Shown: positions 55,690 to 64,000 of the stretch, piece by piece
How the letters are laid out: each line of letters opens with the position of its first letter
How positions within the stretch are numbered: the first letter of the stretch is position 1
Origin: Candidula unifasciata
Taxonomy: Eukaryota > Mollusca > Gastropoda > Stylommatophora > Geomitridae
Assembly: GCA_905116865.2 (NCBI GenBank)
Contig: CAJHNH020007556.1
Coordinates: 495,501 to 559,500 of the forward strand
DNA: 64,000 nt
Direction: 5' to 3'
Program-made: the position numbers and the translations under genes
The notes under the pieces: generated by a model
What the model saw: the letters and a program-made list of their open reading frames with translations, nothing else
Database searches by the model: none
Told to the model about the DNA's origin: nothing

Positions 55690-56290
55690 CGAAGCCTTAA
55701 TTCATCATCATGTCGCAGGTCCTTTGGAGAGCATCACCCTCATCACAGTCTGCCTGAAAGACACTCTCACCATCTCTCCAGCCTCGTGCACTTTCACATT
55801 CAAGGAGTCACTTATATTCTGTGCCCGTCTTCGTGTTGGTCGGCTCCTGCTCTTCCTTCCTGGTACCATGCCCTCTGCTTTTTTTTAAAATAAAATCCAC
55901 CATGGCACCTGGCATGACCAAAATATTTCAGCTTCCGAGACAAGATGCTGTTTATTAGCCAGTCTTCCTTGATGTTCAGATCTTTTAAACTGTTCAGTAC
56001 TGTATTTCTCCTCTTCTTTGTCCATGGCATTCCGAGAATCGTTCTATAGCATCTGATCTCAGAAGCTCTTATTTTCCTCCTGAGAGATAGTCCACAACTC
56101 ACAACCATGTGTCGCTACAGGTAGAATGCATGTACTCAACATTTTAATCTCCTTGCTGGTGCTTAACCATAGACATTTAATGCTGTTTAATCTCTGCATT
56201 GCTATCGCCATCCTCCTTTTGATTTATGTTGAACAGTCTCCACTGCTATTTATTACAAAGTCTAGATATTCAAAGTTTGTGACATTTTAA
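55690..56290 (-). pseudogene. LINE RT C-terminal fragment
   Basis: Minus strand reads RRMAIAMQRLNSIKCLW, MLSTCILPVATHGCELWTIS, LRRKIRASEIRCYRTILGMP, WTKKRRNTVLNSL, SILSRKLKYFGHARCHGG, a classic LINE RT thumb and tail. Interrupted by frame changes. Confidence 0.85.
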
Positions 56291-57077
56291 TTTCTTTATC
56301 ATTTAATGGGTCCCTTTATTAGACGCATTTAATGACACATTTTGTGTGTGTGGTGGATGGCAGTGGTGTTTGTATCGGAACCTAAGACAACTGTTCTGAC
56401 AGACACGCACACAAAACCACTGTGCTGCTACAACTTCCAATTTCATAATTATCTTTCAATGTATTCCCGTCAGAAGATGGGTGCTGGATGCGGCGGATGA
56501 TCTCCAGATAGGTGTATCGGACGCGGGACATTTGCTTGTTTGTGATCGAGAAGTTTTCTGGAGGGTTGTTATGGGAGCATGGTTCTACAGAGGACATGCT
56601 ACTGACTGACTGACTGACTGTATTCCAGTCCCCGTGGCTGATAAGGAAGTTGTCTAGAGGTTTCTTGCATTTGTCTTTCAACTTTTTCACTCACAAGAAA
56701 TGCATGAAGTGTCATTTACTGTTCTTACTAAATTCAAGCCATCACACATCATTCTTAATGAATATTTACATTCGGTCAGAGAAGCCCATAGAAAATTTGG
56801 CCTCCATTGTATACTGGGCTTCCCATTTTTTTGTTTACGTCCAGCTTCCTTGTTTTGGAAATCTGCTACCAATTATTCTGGTACAGGATTTAAAAATAAT
56901 TAATGTAACTTGTGGCGTTCCTCTTAGTCTTTATCCTGGAAGCTCACAGGATAATTCCTATTCAGGGATATTGTTTTTAACTCTTTCTTCTATTCCCCAG
57001 TATATTCTTTCTTCTTTTGCCGTCACATTGTAGCACAGTTTTGTGGGTTTTTTTCATGTTTGTCTTGTGCTTTTCAG
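56291..57077. other. No gene recognised
   Basis: A minus-strand frame at 56382-56690 (starting MKKLKDKCKKPLDNFLISHG) is open for 102 codons but matches nothing I know. It adjoins the LINE RT remnant, so it may be more LINE or chance. Confidence 0.35.
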
Positions 57078-57116
57078 GTAACTTGAGTGATAGTTTTGTT
57101 CATCCTTTGTTGCAAG
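57078..57116 (+). CDS. Possible 39-nt exon of the 3' gene
   Basis: Acceptor GTGCTTTTCAG and donor GTTCAG frame NLSDSFVHPLLQ with phase 1 at the right end. That fits the next exon exactly and would give HPLLQGVPEEFDQ. Too short to be certain. Confidence 0.35.
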
Positions 57117-57427
57117 GTTCAGCTACGCCGCCAACCTATAATTTCCTCACGTCTTCCACCCAGATGTTTTACAGTAGAATGTCCCTTATACATAGTCTGG
57201 ATGCATTTTCACCTGATGTCAAAAGTACTTCATTATCTGTCTTTTAATATAATGAGGTCATGGTCGTTTTCCAACCTTCTCTCTTATGCTGGTATATGTG
57301 ACCCTGTCCCTTCTTGTGTTGCTGGTGACTTGCTAGAGACAGCACATTTAACAGGTGATTATTTTCTGTTTCTGTGAAGTACTCATTGTCCATGTCTGGC
57401 ACTGACAGCACAAAGTGGGGATGTTAA

Positions 57428-57648
57428 AGTTAGTTGCGTACCATTTTCAGGACGTTGCAGAACCAACCCCAGCATCTTTGGGCTCTTGTGGTTTTTCTAG
57501 GCAAGTTAACGTCAAGTAGTGTGCCACTGCTTTCTGGACGGTCGGCTTCTCGATACCACTGTCAAAACCAACGCAAGGCTCAAGGCCCTCAGCTGGGATC
57601 GAACTCGGCACTACGAAGCTCGTTTGCAACGCCTAAGCCTAGACGCCG
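57428..57648 (-). mobile_element. SINE family A copy, reverse
   Basis: Reverse complement of the family: AGTTGCGTACC, GGACGTTGCAGAACCAACCC, TTTCTGGACGGTCGG, CAGCTGGGATCGAACTCGGC. Confidence 0.82.
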
Positions 57649-57790
57649 ATGAAAGTAGGGATGAAGATGCTATTAATCTTTAGTTGTTTTAATGGAAGGG
57701 AGACATATGAGTGTCTGAGCCGTGGGGCTAGTTGATAAATGACAGCATACCTCCAGCATAAAACTGATCTATAATGATATTGTGTTTCAG

Positions 57791-57924
57791 GTGTGCCAGA
57801 AGAATTTGACCAGGTTTTAAACACAGTAGTTGCCAAACCAAATGCTAAATCCAAACAGGGCACCAAACCTCCACTGAAATACAGAAAAAAACCTCCAACT
57901 AAGGAAGAAACTGAGCACACAGAG
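57791..57924 (+). CDS. Exon of unrecognised gene, basic C-terminal region
   Basis: 134 nt between TGTGTTTCAG and GTGAGC. Reads VPEEFDQVLNTVVAKPNAKS, KQGTKPPLKYRKKPPTKEET, EHTE: no repeats or stops, lysine- and proline-rich, low-complexity end. I do not recognise the protein. It is plus strand and downstream of WDR34, but separated from it by 14 kb and by transposon debris. Confidence 0.7.
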
Positions 57925-57964
57925 GTGAGCTTTCAGTTTGTATATAAATGATTGATTACCGTCT

Positions 57965-58195
57965 TTACTGCCCGTATGTACCACTTTGTATGGTGGTGTA
58001 GGCAGGATGGTCTAGCGTCGGAGGATTTAGGGCCAGATAGTTAGTGCCATCACCACAGACTGTGCAGGTTAGGATTTTATTTTTGCCACTGACAAAAAGA
58101 CAAATCCATCACCTTACCGAAGATTTGAACCTGAGTCTCTCAAATGAGAGCACAGCATTCTTACCCACTCAGCCAGCTGCACCTCCAGAAACTGA
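57965..58195 (-). mobile_element. tRNA-headed SINE, another family
   Basis: Reverse complement reads CTGGCTGAGTGGGTAAGAAT (A box) and GACTCAGGTTCAAATCTTCG (B box). It lies in the intron before the last exon of the 3' gene. Confidence 0.6.
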
Positions 58196-58320
58196 TAACC
58201 AATTTGTCCAAAATTATCTGTCTCAGACCCAACATTGATTAGTTTAAAGTGAATTTCATGGCACGGTAGAAAGAGTTAATGAGAAATGTCTGGGACAGGA
58301 AGAATTACAGAAGGAAAATT

Positions 58321-58539
58321 GCTTGGCTTGCTAGCGTAGTTGGCTAAACCAGACTGCGCAGTGACCGGGTGAAGAACTCCTTGTGGTCCGGGTTCACGTC
58401 TGGGGGTAGGCAGAAAAGCCACATTTCTCCCAGATTTACGGTATTTATCATGGAATCAAGGCCGATGGGTTGCGATATCTATAATACCGAGCCTAAGGGT
58501 TAACAACTCATGGCTTCTGGATACTAAAAAAAAAAAAGG
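58321..58539 (+). mobile_element. SINE family D copy with A tail
   Basis: Same order and about the same length as 55041, with few differences (CAGACTGCGCAGTGACCGGG). In an intron of the 3' gene. Confidence 0.85.
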
Positions 58540-58554
58540 AAAAATGTAGTGACT

Positions 58555-58700
58555 TGTAGAAGTAAATCTACATTCTTTGGTCATGTCATGAGAAGGAGAA
58601 AACTGGATACATTGAGACATTTGGAAAATTGGAGGGGGATTGAGACAGAAGGAGACTGACAGAGAAGATGCTAGATGTGGTTTGACATATGGCAGTGAAG
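58555..58700 (+). mobile_element. LINE C-terminal tail fragment
   Basis: Reads TFFGHVMRRRKLDTLRHLEN, then GIETEGD and a stop; F-F-G-H-V-x-R-R is the usual LINE tail motif. It lies in an intron of the gene ending at 58949. Confidence 0.6.
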
Positions 58701-58931
58701 ATCATTTCTGTCAATCGTTCATTGTTTAGTACATGAGACTGAAGGTTGTGGATAGACATGACTAATAATGCCACACATCATGGATTATAAAAACAAATAA
58801 GTAAATAAACTGACCCATGTCAGTGCTGCTTGAGTATCCTAAATCTTATTTCCCTCTATGAGATGGGTAGAAATAAACCAGTCATTCTTTATTAATGAAC
58901 TTCAGATTTATTATTATTCTTTTCCCCCCAG

Positions 58932-58949
58932 AAAGATGGGCCCTTATGA
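58932..58949 (+). CDS. Last coding exon of the unrecognised 3' gene
   Basis: The acceptor CTTTTCCCCCCAG is followed in phase 0 by KDGPL and TGA. It completes the exon ending at 57924. 3' UTR presumably follows; an AATAAA lies near 60959. Confidence 0.55.
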   Translation, partial: KDGPL

Positions 58950-59769
58950 TACAGCAAATCAAGGCAGGATGAAGTAGAAACAACCCCTTAAATAAGCTTG
59001 CAACCAAATGTCTGCAGTGTTTGTGATCTCAGATTCCTCGTGTTTCAGTTAGATCCAGATTTTTCATTGTTACTATTTGCTTCATAGCTCATCCAGTTCG
59101 TGGCATTACTTAACCTCTGTAACTTCAAACATTATATTTAATATGTATGTGTTAGATATGTTGAACTAATTTCTTCCACATTAACGGGTACTTCGTGCAG
59201 TTACAAACAGTATTTAGAAATATTTGTGGAAATCTTTGCTTCCTACACAGGTGAAAATGCTTATTGATTCAAGCTTGTATGTATATGTGTTTATATAAAA
59301 AACACACCAAAAGTGCCATATTTTCCATTTTCTCCAGTCAACTTATATACATTTTACAGATATTATAAACACTGCAAGAACATCTAGATACACATATTCA
59401 GAAAGGTTAACCCGGGCAACAAACGGCTGCAGAAGTAAGATGTATTGGTGGAAAGGCGCAAAAGAAGAGACACATATAAACTTACTCTGTGTCATGGTAG
59501 AATATTTCAATTCACATTCTTGGCATTAACCAAACTGAGAATAAAAGTCATGTGTGAGTATACAATTGGTAGCTAGAACATTTAGAGTAGCACAGACATT
59601 ATATAGATGAATGAGAAATGGAACATTTTAGATAATGTATTGTGACTCGAAAGAAAGCAGTGAAGAAAAAAAAAAGGGATAATCTAAATGCAGAAAAATG
59701 AAATTAAACTTTTGAAACAAACCACAATATAGAAAGTCTATCAAGGTCATAATATTCTTTGTGACACTT

Positions 59770-59770
<1 letters not shown>

Positions 59771-59818
<48 letters not shown>
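59771..59818 (+). repeat. 48-nt uninterrupted poly-C tract
   Basis: Pure C from 59771 to 59818. Long G or C runs also occur at 303-317, 8818-8837, 11337-11363, 12037-12055, 53245-53258 and 53283-53300. Confidence 0.95.
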
Positions 59819-60620
59819 ACCTCCAATATGGCACTTGAAGTGAGACCCATTTTGCAGGTCTTCATCTCTGTACCCTGTTTAACTGTCAAAATCAGCAAGG
59901 ATTAGGAGAACATCCTAACCCTAAGCTTGTAAGCTTTTGTTGTTATGCGGCTCAGAATATTTGATTACAACACACTTTCTATGGACAAGCTGCTGGGTTT
60001 AGTTGGCAGTTTCACTGTCAAAACACATTTAATGTGTTCAGCCATCCACCATCTGGACTTCTAGTGTAATGAAATTAGTATAGTGATCTCAAACCAGGAT
60101 ATTTTGTATTGAGGTACCTATCAATAGTACACGATACCGATTATACCATGTGGTTCTCTTGAAGCATTCTCTGAGCCACTCATTGAAGAATTATTTTTTT
60201 TTTTAATGAAGAACCCAAATCCACGAGGATAATTAACATTTTCTTTATCTTTGCTGGAAAAGATAACTCACTGCTACATAACGATGTTCCTGAAATCACT
60301 AAGTGTTGAATGATGAGAGCTATTCGGGCTGTAGCCTCTGGCAAGTCTATCTCATTGGATTAATGTAGAATTTAAACATAGCCATAACCAGAATACCAGA
60401 GACTAGAGAATACTTAAGTAACTATTGATTAGACCAGTTAACTTCTATGTAAAAGGATTAAAACTGTCATAGATTATTTATTTATCATAAAAGTATTGTG
60501 CCAAGATGCACAAATGCTGTTTATGAGTTTACTGAAATGGTAAATAGTAACAGATTCTTGACAGACACATCAGTGAGTACACACTTCATAGTCTAGTCAT
60601 CGCTTTGTGGGATGCAATTT

Positions 60621-60800
60621 TTCGTTATTTTGAAGCCCCATCCTGGCTCTTGCCAGGGGCCGCAATATAGCCCGTCCATAAATATGGTCTAATGGCTGAA
60701 CACGGTTTCCGGGACCTCTCCAGGGGTGATCCTCATCCACATGGTGGAACTTTGTGTCATCGGGTTTTTATCTCTTGTGTGATGTCCTAGTGGAGTAAAA
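60621..60800 (+). mobile_element. Repeat family E copy
   Basis: TGAAGCCCCATCCTGGCTCT, TGCCAGGGGCCGCAATATAG, CGGGACCTCTCC, TTTGTGTCATCGGG, GATGTCCTAGTGGAGTAAA. A CTA trinucleotide run follows. Confidence 0.82.
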
Positions 60801-61045
60801 TGTACTACTACTACTACTACACACTTCATATAGAATTGTTGTATTTATTGATGGTGATGTGAGACACTGAACTGTGCATGATACCCACCAAAGATTCATG
60901 TGTGAGATATTTTATTTACATATTCATGATTAGTTTACCATCTTGGTAAAGCTTTGAGAATAAAATGAAGTGGACAATGATTGGTCAGTTTTTGTCCTAT
61001 CTTCATGTGTGCCACATTGTCCTCGTTTTTTGTTTTAGCTTTTGT

Positions 61046-62035
61046 TTGAATAGTTCTGCTCAACTTCACCACATGGAGTCAGCATTGCTAGCATTTTGCT
61101 TAAATAAAACTACAACAGAATCTAAGTAGTCGATATGCAGAACAAGGCCTACTGTACTGATACTACACCTTTTGTTTGACGTTCTGCTCAACTTCACCAC
61201 ATGGAGTCAGTATTGCTAGCATTTTGCTAAACAAAACTACAATAGAATCTAAGTTTACTTGTTCTGCTCAACTTCACTACATGGAGTCAGCATTGCTAGC
61301 ATTTTGCTTAAATAAAACTACAACAGAACCTAACTTTACTCGTTCTTCTAAACTTCACCACATGGAGTCAGCATTGCTATCATTTTGCTTAAATAAAACT
61401 ACAATAGAATCTAAGTTTACTTGTTCTGCTCAACTTCACTACATGTATTCAGCATTGCAAGCATTTTGCTTAAAAAAACTACATTAGAATCTAAGTTTAC
61501 TTGTTCTGCTCAACTTCACTACATGAAGTCAGCATTGCTAGCATTTTGCTTAAATAAAACTACATTAGAATCTAAGTTCACTTGTTCTGCTCAACTTCAC
61601 TACATGAGTCAGCATTGCTAGCATTTTGCTTAAATAAAACAACAATAGAATCTAAGTTTACTTGTTCTGCTCAACTTTACCACATGGAGTCAGCATTGCT
61701 AGCATTTTGCTTAAATAAAACAACAATAGAATCTAAGTTTACTTGTTCTGCTAAACTTTACCACATGGAGTCAGCATTGCTAGCATTTTGCTTAAATAAA
61801 ACAACAATAGAATCTAAGTTTACTTGTTCTGCTAAACTTTACCACATGGAGTCAGCATTGCTAGCATTTTGCCTAAATAAAACAACAATAGAATCTAACT
61901 TTACTTGTTCTGCTCAACTTTACCACATGGAGTCAGCATTGCTAGCATTTTGCTTAAATAAAACCAGAACAGAACCTAAGCAGTCAACATGCTGAGCAAG
62001 GCCTTCTGACTGATACTCTACCTTTTGTTTTCGAA
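61046..62035 (+). repeat. 80/81-bp minisatellite, 11 copies, with repeated tail
   Basis: TTCTGCT...AACTT anchors occur at 61054, 61182, 61262, 61343, 61424, 61504, 61585, 61665, 61746, 61827 and 61908. Most intervals are 81 bp (27 codons), others 80. The 81-bp copies keep a plus-strand frame open with the unit CSAQLHYMESALLAFCLN plus KTTIESKFT. The first copy and the last copy share the same tail (AACAAGGCCT/AGCAAGGCCT...CCTTTTGTTT). No start context or splice signal supports translation. Confidence 0.95.
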
Positions 62036-62185
62036 CTTATTTTGGAGAATATAGTATCATAAGAAATCATACATAACCACAACATCAAGTCAGATTATCA
62101 ACATCTGTTTTATCATTCTTTCTGAAAAAAGGAGTCGATGTTGGTCTGTGTCATATTCTAATTTTTTAAAAAAAAATATGGTAAG

Positions 62186-62548
62186 GGGACTCATGATGTT
62201 CAACTGTGTGAATCATGATGTTCACCTGTGTGAATCATGATGTTCACCTGTGTGAATCATGATGTTCACCTGTGTGAATCATGATGTTCAACTGTGTGAA
62301 TCATGATGTTCACCTGTGTGAATCATGATGTTCACCTGTGTGAATCATGATGTTCACCTGTGTGAATCATGATGTTCACCTGTGTGAATCATGATGGTCA
62401 CCTGTGTGAATCATGATGTTCACCTGTGTGAATCATGATGTTCACCTGTGTGAATCATGATGGTCACCTGTGTGAATCATGATGTTCACCTGTGTGAATC
62501 ATGGTGTTCAACTGTGTGAATCATGGTGTTCAACTGTGTGAATCATGT
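62186..62548 (+). repeat. 22-bp tandem array, about 16 copies
   Basis: Unit AATCATGATGTTCACCTGTG plus TG, with A/C and G/T variants (CAACTG, GGTCACC). It ends where AATCATGTTCACC runs into non-repeat DNA. Confidence 0.96.
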
Positions 62549-62589
62549 TCACCTCCAACTCAAAAAAATGGTGTGCTCAAGAAGATAAG

Positions 62590-62767
62590 GTTATTAATCA
62601 CAGGGTAACCATTAACTCAAGAAGATTTGGTGTGAATCACAGGGTAACCTTCAACTTAAGAAGACTGTGTGTGAATCATGGTGTTTATCTCTAACTAAAG
62701 GAGACTAAGTGCAAATCTTGCTAACCTTCACTAACTCATAAAAAACTAGTTAGTATTATGACATCCA
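62590..62767 (+). repeat. Degenerate repeats joining the 22-bp and 38-bp arrays
   Basis: Loose units with AACTCAAGAAGA, GTGTGAATCA and ACAGGGTAACC recur every 50-60 bp. They look like decayed relatives of both neighbouring arrays. Confidence 0.6.
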
Positions 62768-63135
62768 CATCTAACTCAAGAAGTCAAAATGATGGTGTGA
62801 ATCATGGACTCTGGCAGTCACTCAAGAAGACGGTGTGAATCATGGACTCTGGCAGTCACTCAAAATGATGGTGTGAATCATGGACTCTAGCAGTCACTCA
62901 AAATGATGGTGTGAATCATGGACTCTAGCAGTCACTCAAAATGATGTTGTCAATCATGGACTCTGGCAGTCACTCAAAATGATGGTGTGAATCATGGACT
63001 CTGGCAGTCACTCAAAATAATGGTGTGAATCATGGACTGTGGGCAGTCACTCAAAATGATGGTTTGAATCACTGACACTTATCAGTTATTCAAGATGATG
63101 GTGTGAATCATGGACTCTTATCAGTTACTCAAGAA
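62768..63135 (+). repeat. 38-bp tandem array, about 9 copies
   Basis: Unit begins GATGGTGTGAATCATGGACT and ends GGCAGTCACTCAAAAT. It degrades towards 63135 (TTATCAGTTACTCAAG). It shares GTGTGAATCATG with the 22-bp array on its left. Confidence 0.93.
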
Positions 63136-63583
63136 AATGGTGTGAATCAATCAAGATAACAAGGTGCATTTTTATCAAACAAGAACCTGAAGATTTCCAA
63201 CCCCTAACCCTCTTTCTCTTGCTCTCTTTTCCCTCCTTCTCTTTACACATTAAATGGCTAGCCTTCCCATGACATTTTGAACAAGGAGGATGCATAACAC
63301 ATATACATATATATCTGCACACTGTCACAGCCTCAGATTACCAGCAGAATGCAATTAATAGTATTGGACCAGCACATCCATACAATAGCTCAGTAAGCCA
63401 AGTTGTACTCGCCGAGGAAGCAGACAAATGTGGTGTTGCTATCAAATACCCACAAGTTCAGAACATAGCCCTCTAGTGCAGACAGGCAGGTCGAGGTTCA
63501 ATTGACATCATGGAAATAGAACATTGTCCCAGATAAACATACTTGGACTAGCTGTCAGAAGACGATCTACATGTCTAAATAAG
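63136..63583. other. No feature recognised
   Basis: Unique-looking DNA between the 38-bp array and SPIN-like element 3. Short frames only. Confidence 0.5.
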
Positions 63584-63591
63584 CATTAGAA

Positions 63592-63780
63592 CAGTGGCTC
63601 TCAATCTATCCTAATGCAGCGACCCTTTAATACAGTTCCCTCATGTTGTGGCGACCCCCCTAACAATGATTTTCCTTCATAACTTCAATGAATATGTATT
63701 TTCCAATGATCTTAGGCAACCCATATGAAAGGGTAGTTCAACCCAAAAAAGGGCAGCAACTGGCAGGCTGAGAACCGCTG
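63592..63780. mobile_element. SPIN-like hAT miniature element 3
   Basis: 189 bp, opposite orientation to element 2. Ends CAGTGGCTCTCAATC and GGCTGAGAACCGCTG, with 8-bp flanks CATTAGAA and CACTAGAA (7 of 8). The interior carries ATGATCTTAGGCAACC. Confidence 0.85.
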
Positions 63781-64000
63781 CACTAGAATATAACAGATTA
63801 CTGACTTGAGACTACATGCATCGTCCCAATGGCAATCTATGTCAGTACCTTATGTGTTACTTAGCAGTTCACATTTATCGCATTCAAATTCTCAACAAAA
63901 TATATCCATTCCATTAAATATAGAATCGACACACAACAAGAATCTTAAAAATAAGCATCTTTATTGCAAAACGTACCACTATGTGTTAGATGACTTAGTT

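Larger units (their letters stand above)
58950..61045. other. Probable 3' UTR or intergenic DNA
   Basis: Contains the 48-nt poly-C tract, one dispersed-repeat copy (about 59400-59465) and a family E repeat (60621-60800). No coding sequence seen. Confidence 0.5.

Noticed and set aside
57078..57247. Whole 57078-57247 frame as one exon
   Set aside because: It ends at a stop with no link to the next exon; only the first 39 nt, ending at a GT in the right phase, could be exon.
59628..59898. Glycine-rich minus-strand frames
   Set aside because: They translate the poly-C tract; no signal outside it.

Overview
Gene-poor, AT-rich, intron-heavy animal DNA, very likely from a mollusc and probably a heterobranch snail. 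That guess rests on the gene structure, the many tRNA-headed SINEs and LINE tails, and three hAT miniature elements resembling the SPIN type reported from pond snails. The species is inferred, not proven. There is no bacterial-style gene cluster, CRISPR array or operon.

The main gene is a plus-strand WDR34 (DYNC2I2) orthologue, the WD40 intermediate chain of the dynein-2 motor that drives retrograde transport in cilia. Ten well-supported coding exons run from 20511 to 43166 and their splice phases agree at every junction but one. One intron (23510-24422) has textbook U12-type AT-AC ends. The inconsistent junction lies between the exons ending at 27014 and starting at 36966. A WD-strand exon is missing or damaged there, and a 5.75-kb array of a 31-bp repeat fills the gap. 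The first coding exon is not certain (weak candidate at 8072-8140).

On the minus strand are two exons of a FAM136A orthologue (13645-13785 and 10398-10595), a small mitochondrial protein with CX3C motifs. A 2.2-kb Helitron-like element sits in the intron between them. The two genes point away from each other, and a CpG-richer stretch near 15.4-16.1 kb lies between them. Near 57.1-58.95 kb is the 3' end of an unrecognised plus-strand gene. A possible terminal exon at about 4145-4346 is much weaker.

The rest is mostly repeats. They include at least five SINE-like families (called A-E here), many 5'-truncated LINE tails, degenerate LINE reverse transcriptase and RNase H fragments, a mariner relic, a 723-bp hAT element with inverted ends and target duplication, a 31-bp inverted-repeat MITE, and minisatellites of 22, 31, 38, 56, 72 and 81 bp. 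1-8 kb is mostly unique AT-rich DNA. 44-57 kb is a mosaic of transposon fragments. 59-63.5 kb holds a 48-nt poly-C tract and a cluster of minisatellites.
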